DNA of 64,000 nucleotides from Lithobates sylvaticus (taxonomy: Eukaryota; Chordata; Amphibia; Anura; Ranidae), in contig CM053028.1 of assembly GCA_028564925.1 (NCBI GenBank), positions 440,157,522 to 440,221,521 on the forward strand, in the 5' to 3' direction. The position numbers were made by a program, and so were the translations under genes. Below, in pieces: positions 1 through 12,375 of the stretch. Positions within the stretch are counted from its first letter, which is position 1, and each line of letters starts with the position of its first letter. A model generated the notes under the pieces. The model was not told where the DNA came from and ran no database searches. It saw only the letters and a program-made list of their open reading frames with translations.

Positions 1-577
1 TGAGACTGCAGAGAATAAGCAAAAAAATATATCCAAAACACTAATTGTATATAATTAGTGTTTTGGCTATATTTATTTATATCTGTCTGTCTGTATTGAT
101 TAACATTCTACAAACTGTTTGTAAAAAAATCTTTTTCCTTTTTTAGCCTAGAGTGAACTAGTCGTTTTTTAAACTTTAAAAAAAAAGTTCTATAAGTCAA
201 AAAGCAAACACCACACAGTTCCTTTTCCCATTTTTGTTTTCATACCTCTAACTATCCTATGTGCACTCCTTCCCCCAACTAATAAGAGTGATCTCAGCAG
301 TCACTGAACTACTGTCATTGAGCAAGGGGGTGGCTGATGGGTAGGGCCTATTGCTAACCTCAGAGAATTCAAGCCCCTTTTAAAAGGGTATAACTATGTC
401 ATGCATAGTGTGTTTTCTAGGGAACAAAGGTAGTATTAGATGATATATGTGTATCTCTTGAAGTGGCCTAATCAAATTCATACGGTTTACATCCCGGGAA
501 AGTCAATTTCTAATATAATGGACATCAAGGCGCTTGGGGACTTCCAATTTTTATAAACAAATAATTCAAAATATAGG

Positions 578-632
578 AACATCATTCTGATAGGAATACG
601 CATCTGAAGAAGACCACTGGGTCTGAAATGTT
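578..632 (+). ncRNA. Hammerhead-ribozyme-like motif
   Basis: The core words CUGAAGA (604-610) and GAAA (625-628) enclose a perfect 5-bp stem II, AGACC 611-615 with GGUCU 620-624 and a 4-base loop. UGUU after GAAA (629-632) can pair with AACA at 578-581, which is followed by UC (582-583), a possible cleavage triplet end. Stem I between 584 and 603 is weak as drawn by hand. Both core words fit the consensus CUGANGA...GAAA. It could be chance or a decayed copy. Confidence 0.45.
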
Positions 633-1535
633 GACTTGTTTTGTAAATTTACGTTCGGTCCCATATATGTAGTAAAACCCTGAATGTTTTTGTAACAGAA
701 ATGTTGTTGCATACCTTGCGGTACCTGATGTTAGACTGGAATAGTCTTTTTTAAACTGGCCTGGCAACTTTACTTTACTTTAAAAGGACCCTGTTATCGG
801 GACACATGCCAAATAAAGTAAAAAAATCTCGCTGCCTGTACTGCTGTTCTGTGTTCATGAAATACCACTGTTTTGAAGTATCTTCAGCATCCTACACGCT
901 TCCACGTGTATCCGATGCCTGGTCACCCACTGCTCTGTTGTTCACTACCCATGTCCTTTATTCATGTAAGGTTCAACGTAAGGAACCACAGAGTGCAGTG
1001 GAGGAGGGCCAGACATCTGACGCACCTAGATTTGTCTAATGCATAAGAATCTTCAACCAGTAATGTTTCATTAATACAGAGAATGGTGGTGGAGGGCAGA
1101 AGGGCTAAAAAATAAATTCAACAACTTAATTTCAGGAAGCATGTCCAGATGGCAGAATTACTTGGATAATTGTATCGTGCCCAAATTTAAATTGGATGGG
1201 TTAAGCCTTAAAACATGACCCTTCAAAGAGGTTAACATGGCCTGTTATTCCAACTAGCTAATTTTTGAGCCCTAATCAAGTCTAGTATTTAATTCAAAGA
1301 TGATCAACTGCAAAGATTAACACTATGGAAAGCTTGGAACTACATAGCCATTGGTGGAAGATCTATCAGACTCTGCAAAGTGATCAGCTTATTTGCCATT
1401 CGTAGATCAACTGCAGAGTCTATTTGAATCACATTGACTGACTAATCTAGAGCTAAACTTCTTTGCAAAAAAAAAAAAACCAGGCCTGTTGCCTTTTAGT
1501 AAATCAACCCCAATGTGTCTTACTATTCTTCTTTA

Positions 1536-1922
1536 GGCCTCATGCACACTGGAGGTTTTTGCAGCTGCTTCTAGGAACGTCGGGCATTTTTTTTTCTGCT
1601 TCTAAACTCCCCTGCATGCTTTAGCAGTTTTTAGAGGCAGGAAAAAACCCTTTGCCAGTGTGTTCAGGAGCAGCAGAGTTTTGCTTGATGCTGCTAAACA
1701 CACCTTAACACTAGACAAATTTAGCGCTGGAGTGTTAATTTCAATAAACAATTATTATTCTGGCCAATGAAATTAATTATTGCCCAAGCTCTTGATGTCT
1801 TTAGACGCTCCTAAAAGCTTTAGACACTTTTACAAGCCTAAGGCTTTATTTCTGCCAAAACACTGCTGCCAGGGGGAAAGGCTACTCGGAGAGTTTGCAA
1901 AATGTCCCGTGTGCATGAGGCC
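1536..1922. mobile_element. PIF/Harbinger-like MITE, TSD TTA
   Basis: The terminal inverted repeats start GGCCTCATGCACAC and end GTGTGCATGAGGCC. The 3-bp flanks at 1533-1535 and 1923-1925 are both TTA, the usual PIF/Harbinger target. It is 387 bases long and non-coding. Confidence 0.8.
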
Positions 1923-2065
1923 TTAAGATTTCCTCTGTTGTATATGGATTTAAAAAGTTTAAAAGTTAAACTGAAATATAAGCCTGCCCCATAATATGCA
2001 GAGAAGTTGTTTCAATTTATAAGGAGCATATTGAGTGCTTCATTGTTTCTGACACTTTCCTATAA

Positions 2066-2191
<126 letters not shown>

Positions 2192-2803
2192 TGAATGCTC
2201 TCTGAAAACAAATATTTGAATGACCTTTTTTTCTTCGATAAAGCTTGCCACTATTTTAAAAACTTTGGTTACTGTTAAGGTTCAGTGTCTCATTAGGTAT
2301 AACAACTACATGACTTTTCAAAGAGGAACCAACACCATTCCAGATTAAGCATGATCTGACACCACAAGCATGTTTACATAGCACTTAATATGCTGTGTAG
2401 TCTGGCGGATATACTGTGTATCGACAGTATATGCGTACAACATATACACAAAGATTTGAGAGCCTTTTAAATGTAAACAAAAGAAGGAAAAGCCAGCAGA
2501 GAAGAATGGAAAGTGATGTCAAAAGCTGTATTGGCATGATAGTGCCATGGAAAAACATTATTTAACAGCACTATTACCAGCCTAAGGTTCCTTCCCTGTG
2601 AAAATTAGTGTTGATTTGTATATTGATAACCAAGTTTTTAATTTCCCTTGACTTGTTGGGTGATTAAGTACAGTATCAAGGAGGCTCTTGTCTTTTGGCC
2701 AAAAACTGCAATGTTACTTCACATTGTTGCCTGCATTTTATTTCCCATCCAAGGATGTATAAAACCCATTCATTGTATAAAGCAAGCCTTTTGAATAGTC
2801 TTA

Positions 2804-3651
2804 CCGTATATACTCGAGTATAAGCCGAGTTTTTAAGCACATTTTTTTGTGCTGAAAGTGCCCCCCTCGGCTTATACTTGAGTCAAGCACTTTTCTGCAG
2901 CAAAAAAAAAAAATTTCCGACCCGACTTTGGGGCCCTGTATCTCGGGGCCACTTGGGTCTAGAAGTCCAATATTTGGTGTGCCAACCCAGTGGACCTAGC
3001 ACTATAACATATCCAAATATGGGGTTCCTAGCACTAAGTGGCCCCGATATACGGGGCCCCAAAGTCGGTTCGGAAAATGTCATTCTCTGCTGCAGAAAAG
3101 TGCTTGACATTTTCTGACCCGAATTTGGGGCCCCATATCTCGGGGACACTTGGAGCTAGGAACCCCAAATTTGGCATTCAAACCCAGTTGAACTAGCACT
3201 ACAACATATCCAAAGATGGGGTTCCTAGCACTAAGTGGCCCTGAGATACGGGGCCCCAAAGTCGGTTCAGAAAATGTCATTCTCTGCTGCAGAAAAGTGC
3301 TTGAGATTTTCTGACCCGAATTTGGGGCCCCATATCTCGGGGACACTTGGTGCTAGGAACCCCAAATGTTGTATTCCAACCCAGTGGAATTAGCACTACA
3401 ACATATCTAAAGATGGGGTTCCTAGCACTAAGTGACCCTGAGATACAGGGCCCCAAATCGGTCAACTGTGTCCATCTGCATGGGCACAGTGAGGCTGCAA
3501 ATGGGCATCGTTGACCCTCTTTTCCACTTACAGTAGCTGCGCATTTCTCACCCTAGGCTTATACTCGAGTCAATAAGTTTTCCCAGTTGTTTGTGGTAAA
3601 ATTAGGTGCCTCGGCTATTATTCGGGTCGGCCTATACTCGAGTATATACGG
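2804..3651. mobile_element. Mariner-like nonautonomous element with tandem palindromic core
   Basis: The inverted ends CCGTATATACTCGAGTATA are nearly perfect and are flanked by TA on both sides, as for Tc1/mariner elements. The 848-base element has no transposase. Its interior is about three units of roughly 197 bases, each itself an inverted repeat (GACCCGA.TTTGGGGCCC opposite GGGCCCCAAAGTCGG). Small open frames repeating every 197 bases on both strands come from this structure. Confidence 0.8.
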
Positions 3652-3839
3652 TAATTGTATTAGATGTCCAATTTGGTATATTGAAAATGTGCTGTTTAAC
3701 ATATTATTTTTAAAACCAAGCATTGTATGTAACTTAGATACATACATTTTATTATATACAAACAAAATATAATTACTGTGCTATCAAAATCGAAGTGAAT
3801 AAGTGAAACCAAGCCGCAACTTCGTGTGAGATACACACA

Positions 3840-4600
3840 ACAACATTAGCTTTTCAATAAATAAATAAGTTGCGCTAGTTTATAAACCATGTGATTGAAT
3901 AACAAGTAACCACAAAAGAAGTCCATCTAGTGTAATGACATCCATGTGAAATGACGAACGATGCACCCAAGGAATGTGATATAGAAGAGAGAGATGACTT
4001 CCACCACTAGACACACTACCGCTTACCGACTTCCTATGATTTCCTATTACGAGAGATCACAAGTGCTTTTGGGTTAATACCCAGCAAGGGCCTTTGTTAA
4101 ACACGGCAACAGTCTCAGCCACAGCGTCTTCGTAGGTTTCCACCAATCAAAGGAAAATATCCCCATGAAGAAATAAGACTTCCATAGTGTAAAATCTTAC
4201 ATAATTTTATTGTAAAAAATGTATTGCACTTACATTTGGGTAGATAAATGGAACATAAAAAATCAAGCTGGCCGGACCTCAAATGCAGCCCGTCACTCTG
4301 GGACCTGCGCAAACATGGTGACATCAGCACGTCGCTCCTCCCTACGCATTTTGTCACAACTGACGACGTCCGGGGGCACGTATGGCAATATTTTCCTTTT
4401 GAGTGGTGGTCGGTAAGCTGCAGTGTGTCTAATGGTGGAAGTCATCTCTCTTTTCTATATCCCATTCCTTGGGTGCATCGGTCGTCATTTCACATTGATG
4501 TCATTATACGGGATGGACTTTACTTGTTACTTTTTATTCATTCAAACACATTGTTTAGAAACTAGTGCAACTTATTTATTGAAAAACATTTTGTGATGTT
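3840..4600. repeat. Foldback element (imperfect palindrome)
   Basis: Left-arm words (AATAAATAAGTTGCGCTAGTTT, seen 3856-3880; GGTGCATC/GATGCACC; AGAGATGACTTCCACCA near 3988-4006) recur inverted at 4425-4580. The arms are diverged by several percent. The middle (about 4338-4376, - strand) resembles the hammerhead-like centre of the other palindromes but has a poor core. Confidence 0.7.
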
Positions 4601-6235
4601 ATATCCAGAGGTTCTTCAAATTAAGATTTGGGCTTAGTGTAGAGCATTGTTCTCTACTAGAAAATTGATGGCACCAAAATGGATTTTTGCCACATCCATC
4701 AACAGAAAGTGAATCAATATGGTCTGTTGATCTGATTTTGAAACACCAGTTGACTTCAACATAGGGAATGTTCAATATATTCCAAAAGATTCCAAATCTT
4801 TTAAGATTGAAACAGATTAATTATTGGTAAAATATCTTGGATGCCTAAAGGGATGTAAAAATAATTTTTTTTTCTTTCAATTAGTTAATTTAAATATAAA
4901 ACATAAAGCAATTACTTTATTTTTATTTTTCCTTTTACAATAATGAGACTGCGCGGGCAGCAATTATAAAGGTGCATCCTGACAATTTAGAGTAATTTAG
5001 CGAAATATGGCAATGCTTACATCAATATACTGACAGAGACTGACTGATCAATTATCTAAAAACCTGTGTATTTAGTTTTATATGGAGACTTTTTTTTTTT
5101 TTTTCTCACCTCACCAAAACTGAAGTTTCATAGAAAGGAATGGACTTTTACAACAAAGGCAGTTCTAAACAAACTGATAAAGACATTTATATAAAAAATT
5201 TTTTTTTTTTTGGGTAGTAAAATCACAACTTGCAATGAGCTGAAGAAAAACATGGCTATTATATGTATAATGTCCCTGATTATGAGTGGCACTCTTAAAA
5301 AAGACAATTCAAAATTGTGTATGCAATTGTTTAATTTCTTTTGGCATAGTAGTAAAAACTGTAAAGATGACATTAATTACCAATAATGTATTTTTTGTTA
5401 TGTTGTCTTGAATTAAAGGAATATTAAACATTTTGTTTTTTACCACAAGCAAAAACTCTGAAATAAAATAATTTAAATGAAGATAGTAAATTTGTTGTGT
5501 ACCTATTTATAAAATACATCTCAAGTCTCTTGTATCTTCTAAAAGATTACTGAAGTTTCAGGGAAATATGTCTCTATGATCATGGACTATTGCCTTGCAC
5601 GCATTTGTTTCGGGAGGGGATCATGTGTACATTTCCTGGATCCATTCAGACATGTTTGCAGTGACTTTAGATTGGCTACAGTGAGTAGTAGGTCACCAAA
5701 AAAGACCCCTTGAAGATGAGCTTATTACATTGAAGGATGTTGTTTGTATCAGTTGGATGCAAACAATATGCTTGCTAAATTAAATATAAAAAGTAAATGT
5801 CAGTCATTTTAAGTGGAAGCAAGGTTTCACATCATTTATCAATGAGGTGTACCTGTAATGAAAATGCATAAGCAGCCATTGCTGACCTATGTAAATGCTA
5901 GTTGTCTGGCTGTTATGATGCTTTGGCTTCAGAACTTTACCTCACTGAAGCAAGTTGGAGGATCAGTAATGAGTTGTCTGTGACGCATAATTACTGAAAC
6001 CAGAGATGGGAAGTAAACTAATTTTTGTTGAGAAGGAGGTCAACAATGGCAGCCCCATATTTTTTTGTGACACAAAGTATTTGTATATGCAAAATTTTGT
6101 TTTGTCTTAGTTTTTTTAGTTTTTTTGATAGCGTAGGGATGGTTAAAACCCCTGTCCATAAACTCACTGCTGTGAAAAAGTAATTTTTTGTGTACGCAAA
6201 CTCCAACTACATTTGTATTGAGTCAAGGCATCTCT
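4600..6235 (+). other. wdr33 intron, AT-rich, no gene seen
   Basis: Long A and T runs occur (for example 5090-5104 and 5201-5212). Nothing coding was recognised. Around 5855-5960 is a stretch sharing words (AAATGCTAGTTG.CTGG) with 48678-48700, so it is a dispersed repeat of unknown class. Confidence 0.5.
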
Positions 6236-6444
6236 TTAAAGTGGAACTAAAGTCAGGATTTTTCACCTCTATTCAATAGTCTGATGCCTGTGAGGTCCCT
6301 TGCTGGTGCCAGTATATTCTCCCTGGCTTCATCCAGGTTCCAGTCTTTGGCCATCCTGATTGGCCAGTGTGGGATTGCCTGCCTCCTCTGCCATAAAGAG
6401 CCATCTGTTTGTAATGCTTTTTTCTTTTCTGACTTTAGTTCCAT
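6236..6444. mobile_element. Short MITE, TIR AAAGTGGAACTAAAGTCAG
   Basis: The left end AAAGTGGAACTAAAGTCAGG is mirrored by CTGACTTTAGTTCCA at the right end. It is about 209 bases, non-coding, with no clear target duplication. Confidence 0.6.
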
Positions 6445-6863
6445 ATTAACAGCCAGACGTTCACTTGCTTCCTAAGGTGGATTCATTTGAGGAAATGCAC
6501 ATTTTGTGGTTTTATCTGTGCCATGCTAGATTCTCTTTAGCAGTGATTCTCCATTCTCTTTTGTACGCTTATTGGAAGTGCCCTTTAATTCTCTGTGTGT
6601 CATATCCAAACATCCATCGTGTTTGAAATAACTAAAGAAACCTACTCAAATCAGTTAAACGTACTAAAATGTTAGCATGGGAAAAGAACGTTTCAGCGCA
6701 CAGAAGTAACTCTTGAGCCTCTCAGAAGGTCTACATATCTATCATTGGTTGATATAAACTTTTCCTTTTTTTTTTTTTTTTTTTTTTAGTATAGAGTGTG
6801 ACCTAGCAAAACATTGCAGGGTGCCCCTGATTCTTGTTAGCCTACAATTATTACAATAAATAA

Positions 6864-7007
<144 letters not shown>

Positions 7008-7167
7008 TAAGTTAATCAGCCAATAACCAAGCAAGGTATTTTTAAACAAGACGGATGAGTTTTTGGTTTATGGAAAGTTTGTGGCTAATTCTAGTAAAGT
7101 ATACCCTGAATATAGACCTTTTTTTGTTCAATTTCCTATTCAGTGAGCTTATTAACTTTGAGATTTA

Positions 7168-7300
7168 GGCCTCATGCACACTGAACATTTTTACAGCTGC
7201 TGTTTTTGGCTTCAGGTGTTTTTTTTTTTTTTTTTTTCTGCAAGCCAGTAAACTCCCACTATGTTTTTCTTTGTGTCCATGCATACATAGGCTTTTATCG
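7168..7300. mobile_element. Truncated Harbinger-like MITE end
   Basis: It begins TTA-GGCCTCATGCACACTGA, the same left end as the element at 1536. The matching right end was not found, so this copy is partial and its right border is approximate. Confidence 0.5.
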
Positions 7301-7447
7301 AACACATCTGTCTTCACATTAAAATATCGAAGTGCCACCATTAAAGTATTTACAAATTCTCCTTACTAAATTCTTGGACATTATCTACAAAGCCAACATT
7401 TTAACATTCCTTACGAGGCTCCAACAGGACAGTGCAGAATGAAGTTA

Positions 7448-7807
7448 AGCCGCGTACACACGATCAAATTTTCTGACGGGAAATATGTGATGGCAGAAAA
7501 TCTGACCGTTTGTACGCTCCATTGGACAATTGTTGTCAGATTTTCCGCGGACAAATGTTGGATTGCAAACTGAAAAGCGCTAAATGAAAAGCATGAATCA
7601 ACACTCACCAAACTTCTACTAACACGAAATTAGCAGAAGGAGCCCAAAGGCGCTAAAGAGCTGAAAAAAAACACGTAGTACGTCACTACAATCGTGTTTG
7701 TTGGCCAACAATTCCTTGCCGTTTGTATGCAAGACAAAATCCAGGCACATGCTTTCGGAAAAAAGTCAGGTTTTGTCTGCGGAAAATCTGATCGTGTGTG
7801 CAAGGGT
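7448..7807. mobile_element. Harbinger-like MITE, TIR AGCCGCGTACACACGATC
   Basis: The left end AGCCGCGTACACACGATC is opposed by GATCGTGTGTGCAAGGGT. TTA at 7445-7447 and 7808-7810 forms the target duplication. It is 360 bases with an AT-rich interior and no coding capacity. Confidence 0.7.
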
Positions 7808-8024
7808 TTAGAAGCAAATGGAGGCATAGAATTCAAAGACTCAGTTCTATTTCATAAGGCTTCACACTTGTCCAGGATATTAGGCTTGTGTAGACGTGGG
7901 AATTGAAAGGAATGGAGCAGTATGAAAAAAATTTGTATCCACCATCCCGCTACTTTATTTTCCCTGGTTAAACAGCAAACTGTCCTAACAATTTAAGAAC
8001 CATCCTCTTATCAGTGCACATTGA

Positions 8025-8281
8025 GGCTCGGTTCACATAAGATACACATGCGGCTCACAGCAGGGGTTCGTGCGTCCTGGTTCACCATTTCAGGTCCAAT
8101 TTCAGTCAAAATTCTGGGCCGAATTCGCACCTCAAACAGACCAAAAGACGCACAGCGTTTTTCTGCAAACCTTCTGCGGAGATATGTGAGTCGGCTTCAT
8201 AGAGAGCTGGTCAAAATCTCCTGCTATTGCAAATTGGATGTGGGGATGCTGCATCCAATTTGAAATGGTGTGAACCCAGCC
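8025..8281. mobile_element. MITE, TIR GGCTCGGTTCACAT
   Basis: The ends GGCTCGGTTCACAT and GGTGTGAACCCAGCC are inverted repeats. TGA at 8022-8024 and 8282-8284 is a 3-bp duplication, one base off the usual Harbinger TWA. It is 257 bases long. Confidence 0.65.
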
Positions 8282-9469
8282 TGAAAAGGATGGAGAACAG
8301 GAGGTCACCTATGAGGTCTTGTCTTGCATATGATTTTAGTTGTGGGAAGTCCCCTTAATGCCTATCTTTTGAAAATCTTTATTCCTTTCCACAACTCTAA
8401 CCAATACCAGGTGACACATTTTATAGGGCCAGAGGTAATAAAAAACCTTTGCAGGAGATCCAGATTTGGTAGACCTTCAGTTGTAGATCAGGTAAGCTGT
8501 GAAATTGTGACACTTTCTGTGATCAGATACGATACAGTGATTCAAAAAGCTTACCCCTTCAAGGAGTTGTTCCTACAGACCAGAATACTCAGTCATTATC
8601 AGATTTCCAAACTATACTAATTACTCCATTGGTCTCATATACAGCACCTTTTCTCAAAAAGGGAAAAAGATTTTAACACCAATTTCAGGCCAGAACAACA
8701 AACATCCATTCTTATGCACAAAAAGCATACATTTCAAATAAATACAAACATCTGGATTTAAAATGCTACCTAGATAGTACAGAGTCCTGTTGATTCTCTT
8801 TGAAATACTTCTCCCATATGCTGGCAATGTAAGAATGTGGTCGATTACATTTTCCTTGTACTTCTGGGAGTTCCTGGTGTTTTGTCAGTTCTAGGGAAAA
8901 GTAACCCACATAATCAATAAGCTGACAACTGTAGATCAGAAAGATTGCCTAGCAGCCTCTCCTTCACATGACACTCATCCTCAAGCACAGTGACTAGCAA
9001 TCACGAATCATACACCTAATAAATGCAGCATGGGCATGTATCTCGCACTGCTGGACGCGAACCCTTTCTCCTTGAAATTATGGTATACAAAAGTTAACTA
9101 ACTGAAGGCAATGGAGTTTTAACAGCATCAAGGAAACACAAAACCAGTCCATAACCATGGTTTTAATGGCCTTTACATACATTCAAGACCATGGAGCATT
9201 AATGACTAAGCACTATGAGGCAAGCTCCTGGAATTACCAGACTCTCATTACCATTTCAATATGCAACACCCCAGTATCCTGTCTTGAACGCTAAACGCAG
9301 TTTCTGCTTTTACATTTTGCCTTCAGAGTACCTTCACACCCCCACAATACCAATGAACCTATCTGAAGCCCTGTTTTTCCTGTTTTGTTGCATTGCAACT
9401 GGAATTAAAATAATATTTTTTTTATCATGGGCTTTGTATTATGTAATGTACACAATGTGCCTACAACTT
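8282..9469 (+). other. wdr33 intron, no gene seen
   Basis: Only short chance open frames occur. No recognised repeat ends or RNA gene were seen. Confidence 0.5.
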
Positions 9470-10530
9470 TAACCACTTGACAACTGGGCACTTAAACCCC
9501 CCTCGTGACCAGACCAATTTTCTCAGTCATGCAACACTGTACTCAAATGAATTTTTTTGTCCTTTTTTCCCCACAAATGGCTTTCTTTTCGTGGCATTTG
9601 ATCACCTCCTGGGTTTTTTATTTTTTGCACTGTAAATGAAAAAAAGACTGAATTTTTTTTTAAAAAAATGCATTTTTCTTTTGTTTCTGTAATAAAATTT
9701 TGCAAATTATAAATTTTTCTTCAAATTATACATTTTGGCCACAATTTATACTGCTACATATCTTTGGTAAAAATAACCCAAATTAGTGGATATTATTTGG
9801 TCTTTGTGAAAGTTGGAGAGTCTACAAGCTGTGGTGCAAATCACAAAAAATTGATCACACCTGATGTACTGGTGGCCTATCATTTCTTGCGACCCGAACA
9901 AGCCAGGAAAGTACAAATAACCCCCAAATGACCCCTTTTTTTGAAAGTAGACATTCCAAGGTATTTAGTAAGAGGCATGGTGAGGTTTTTGATGTCATTT
10001 TTTTCCCACAATTCTTTGCAAAATTAAGATTTTTTTCCCCCACAAATTTGTCATTGTAATAGGTTATTTCTCTCACATGGCATGTGTGTACCACAAAGGC
10101 CCCCCCAAAATAAATTCTGCTACTCCTTCTGAGTATTATGATACCACATGTGTGGGACTTTTCCACAGCCTAGCCACACAGAGGCGCCCAACATGCAGGG
10201 AGCGCCATCACATGTTCTAGGAGCATAAATTACACATCTAACTTGTTGACTACCTATTACACTTTTGAAGGCCCTGGAGCACCAGGACAATGACACGTGG
10301 CACTGGTGACACTGGCGTGGCACTGATGACACGTGACACTAACGTGGCACTGATGATACGTGACACTGACATGGCACTGATGACACGTGGCACTGATGAC
10401 ACGTGACACTGACGTGGCACGTGACACTGATGACAGATGGCACTAATATGTGGCACGTGACACTGATGACAGATGGCACTAATATGTGGCACGTGACACT
10501 GATGACAGATGGCACGTGACTTTTATAAAA
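9470..10530 (+). mobile_element. Copy of the TTAACCACTT family (about 1 kb, non-coding)
   Basis: It begins TTTAACCACTTGACAACTGG and shares the internal words CCACAAATGG.TTTCTTTT and CATTTGATC..CCT..GTTTTT with the copies at 31611, 33996 and 35000 (reverse). Its right end is replaced by a minisatellite and is not clear. The family is non-coding and its class is unknown to me. Confidence 0.6.
10286..10520 (+). repeat. Minisatellite, CACTGATGACACGTGG-type units
   Basis: Irregular tandem repeats of GGCACTGATGACACGTGACA words. The right half consists of about three 36-base units with AGATGGCACTAATATGTGG. Open frames here (MPHISAICHQCHV on the - strand) are repeat artefacts. Confidence 0.85.
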
Positions 10531-10599
10531 TAACGTTATTACAAAGTGAATGCACTAGGTTGGCGCACCCTCTTATTTTTGCAATGTTTGTAATCATGC

Positions 10600-11074
10600 C
10601 ATGTTCTTTCCATTTTGTTTTAATGCATTTATTGCTTCTCCATAGGATGTTCAAAGATTCAGTTTTTTTTCATAGCTAGTCCAACCTTAATCTTAGCTTC
10701 TCCACATCTTTGTCCCTGACTTGTTTGGAGAGCTCCTTGGTCGTCTTGTTGCTTGCTTAGTGGTGCTGTAGACTCAGAAGCCCTTCAGAACAGTTGTATT
10801 GTATTTATCCTGACCTCATGTGACAGATCATTTGAGATTTTGATTGCACACAGTTTGACAACATCTTATTTAGGGGTTTCATAGCAAAGGGGCTGAATAA
10901 TTATACCCACTTAAGATTTCTGTTTTCTTGCCTGACTTGTTTGTCTCTCTCAAAAAAATAAAATAAAAATTTGTGCAAAGCCCCCAACAAAAATCAATAT
11001 TCCACGTTGTAATGGACCAAAACTGGAAATGCACACCAAGGGGGTGAATATTTTAATAATTTTGCAAGGCACTG
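10600..11074 (-). mobile_element. Tc1/mariner remnant (one end)
   Basis: It ends in TTTGCAAGGCACTG followed by TA, the typical Tc1-like terminus. Preceding sequence (AAGGGGGTGAATATTTT; GGCTGAATAATTATACCCA) matches the subterminal region of such elements read from the - strand. No transposase frame of useful length remains, and the left border is approximate. Confidence 0.6.
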
Positions 11075-11382
11075 TATAATTGTGTTTCTGTTCACAACAT
11101 TATAGTTGGTTTGCTTGTTTACTTGTTCTTTGTACAATGTTTACTACCTTTGGCATAATTTATGAAACCAGGAAAAAATAAATTTAGACCAGACTTGAGG
11201 CTGTTGTAACATTCAGTCAGATTCCTTAAACCGGTATTCCCCAAGAGTAGAAAACAAAACCTGATTGCATACTGTGCGTAACAGCTCTAGTACTGCACCA
11301 AGTATCTGCATGTGTATTTTATAAATCAATCATTGAACAACATTTTATATAGATTTCCCATGTTCCATTCTATCCCTAATAG

Positions 11383-11537
11383 ACATGCTCACAAGAATAC
11401 TGTAATGGAGGTTAAGTGGAATTTGAATGGAAACTGGTTACTTACAGCATCACGTGATCATCTTTGCAAACTGTTTGATATCCGCAACCTTCGTGAGGAG
11501 CTGCAAGTTTTCAGAGGCCACAAAAAAGAAGCTACAG
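11383..11537 (+). CDS. wdr33: wdr33 exon, WD40 blade (about the fifth)
   Basis: It encodes [20 protein letters not shown] and [20 protein letters not shown], then [11 protein letters not shown], which opens the next blade. The acceptor is TAATAG ending at 11382 and the donor is GTCAGT at 11538. An upstream in-frame ATG in the intron at 11312 is not a start: the reading frame there is only intron read-through. Confidence 0.95.
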
Positions 11538-11672
11538 GTCAGTCTACCCTTTCCTAATTTTTTCGTGTGAACAGAACATGCAACCATGCAAGGAGAGAAG
11601 TGCAGTAACCTACAGCAGTCAAACAGAATGTACTGACATCAGATCAGTACATCTGATGGGATCTGGTTGTAG

Positions 11673-11864
<192 letters not shown>

Positions 11865-11892
11865 TGATGCATGTGTTGCTTCCCTATCATAG

Positions 11893-12003
11893 AATAGAGA
11901 AAGAAGTAGGTGGTATGGAGATAGCTCATGAAGGAATGATATGGAGTCTTGCTTGGCACCCTCTTGGACATATTCTGTGCTCTGGATCTAATGATCACAC
12001 CAG
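11893..12003 (+). CDS. wdr33: wdr33 exon, WD40 blade (about the sixth-seventh)
   Basis: It reads [20 protein letters not shown] then [16 protein letters not shown]. The acceptor AG is at 11891-11892 and the donor GTATAC is at 12004. The final two bases (AG) join the C at 12085 to make a serine. The 83- and 81-base flanking introns are near the lower size limit usual for vertebrates. Confidence 0.95.
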
Positions 12004-12084
12004 GTATACTTCATCAGTTATTCTTCACCCACTGGAAACAAAGTCAATTGTGAATGATGCTTATCTTACATTTTTTTTTTCTAG

Positions 12085-12179
12085 CAAATTCTGGACTAGA
12101 AATCGTCCTGGGGACAAAATGAGAGACCGTTACAATCTGAACCTTCTCCCTGGCATGTCAGAGGATGGGGTGGAATATG
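12085..12179 (+). CDS. wdr33: wdr33 exon, end of propeller and [11 protein letters not shown] segment
   Basis: It reads [20 protein letters not shown] then [11 protein letters not shown]. The acceptor is a strong run of T ending in CTAG at 12081-12084 and the donor is GTAATT at 12180. The RPGD...DRYN block directly after the propeller is one of the most conserved parts of the family. Confidence 0.95.
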
Positions 12180-12375
12180 GTAATTATCACCGGTCCCCAC
12201 TACCTGTTGTCTTTGGCAGTTACGCTGTATCTGTCTTTAGTGTTGGGTGACTGCACTGTGACCCACAATATCAATATTAGTTGGCCCCATGTGTCTGTGT
12301 TTTGTTAATGTATTTGAAGATGCACAATGCTGGCAAATAGATCCTGGTCATCTTATCAAATTCTACAAAAGACGT

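Noticed and set aside
5585-5625. GCATTTGTTTCGGGAGGGG, possibly an antisense hammerhead tail
   Set aside because: Only the GAAAC-like half is present. No CUGANGA word or stem II could be paired.
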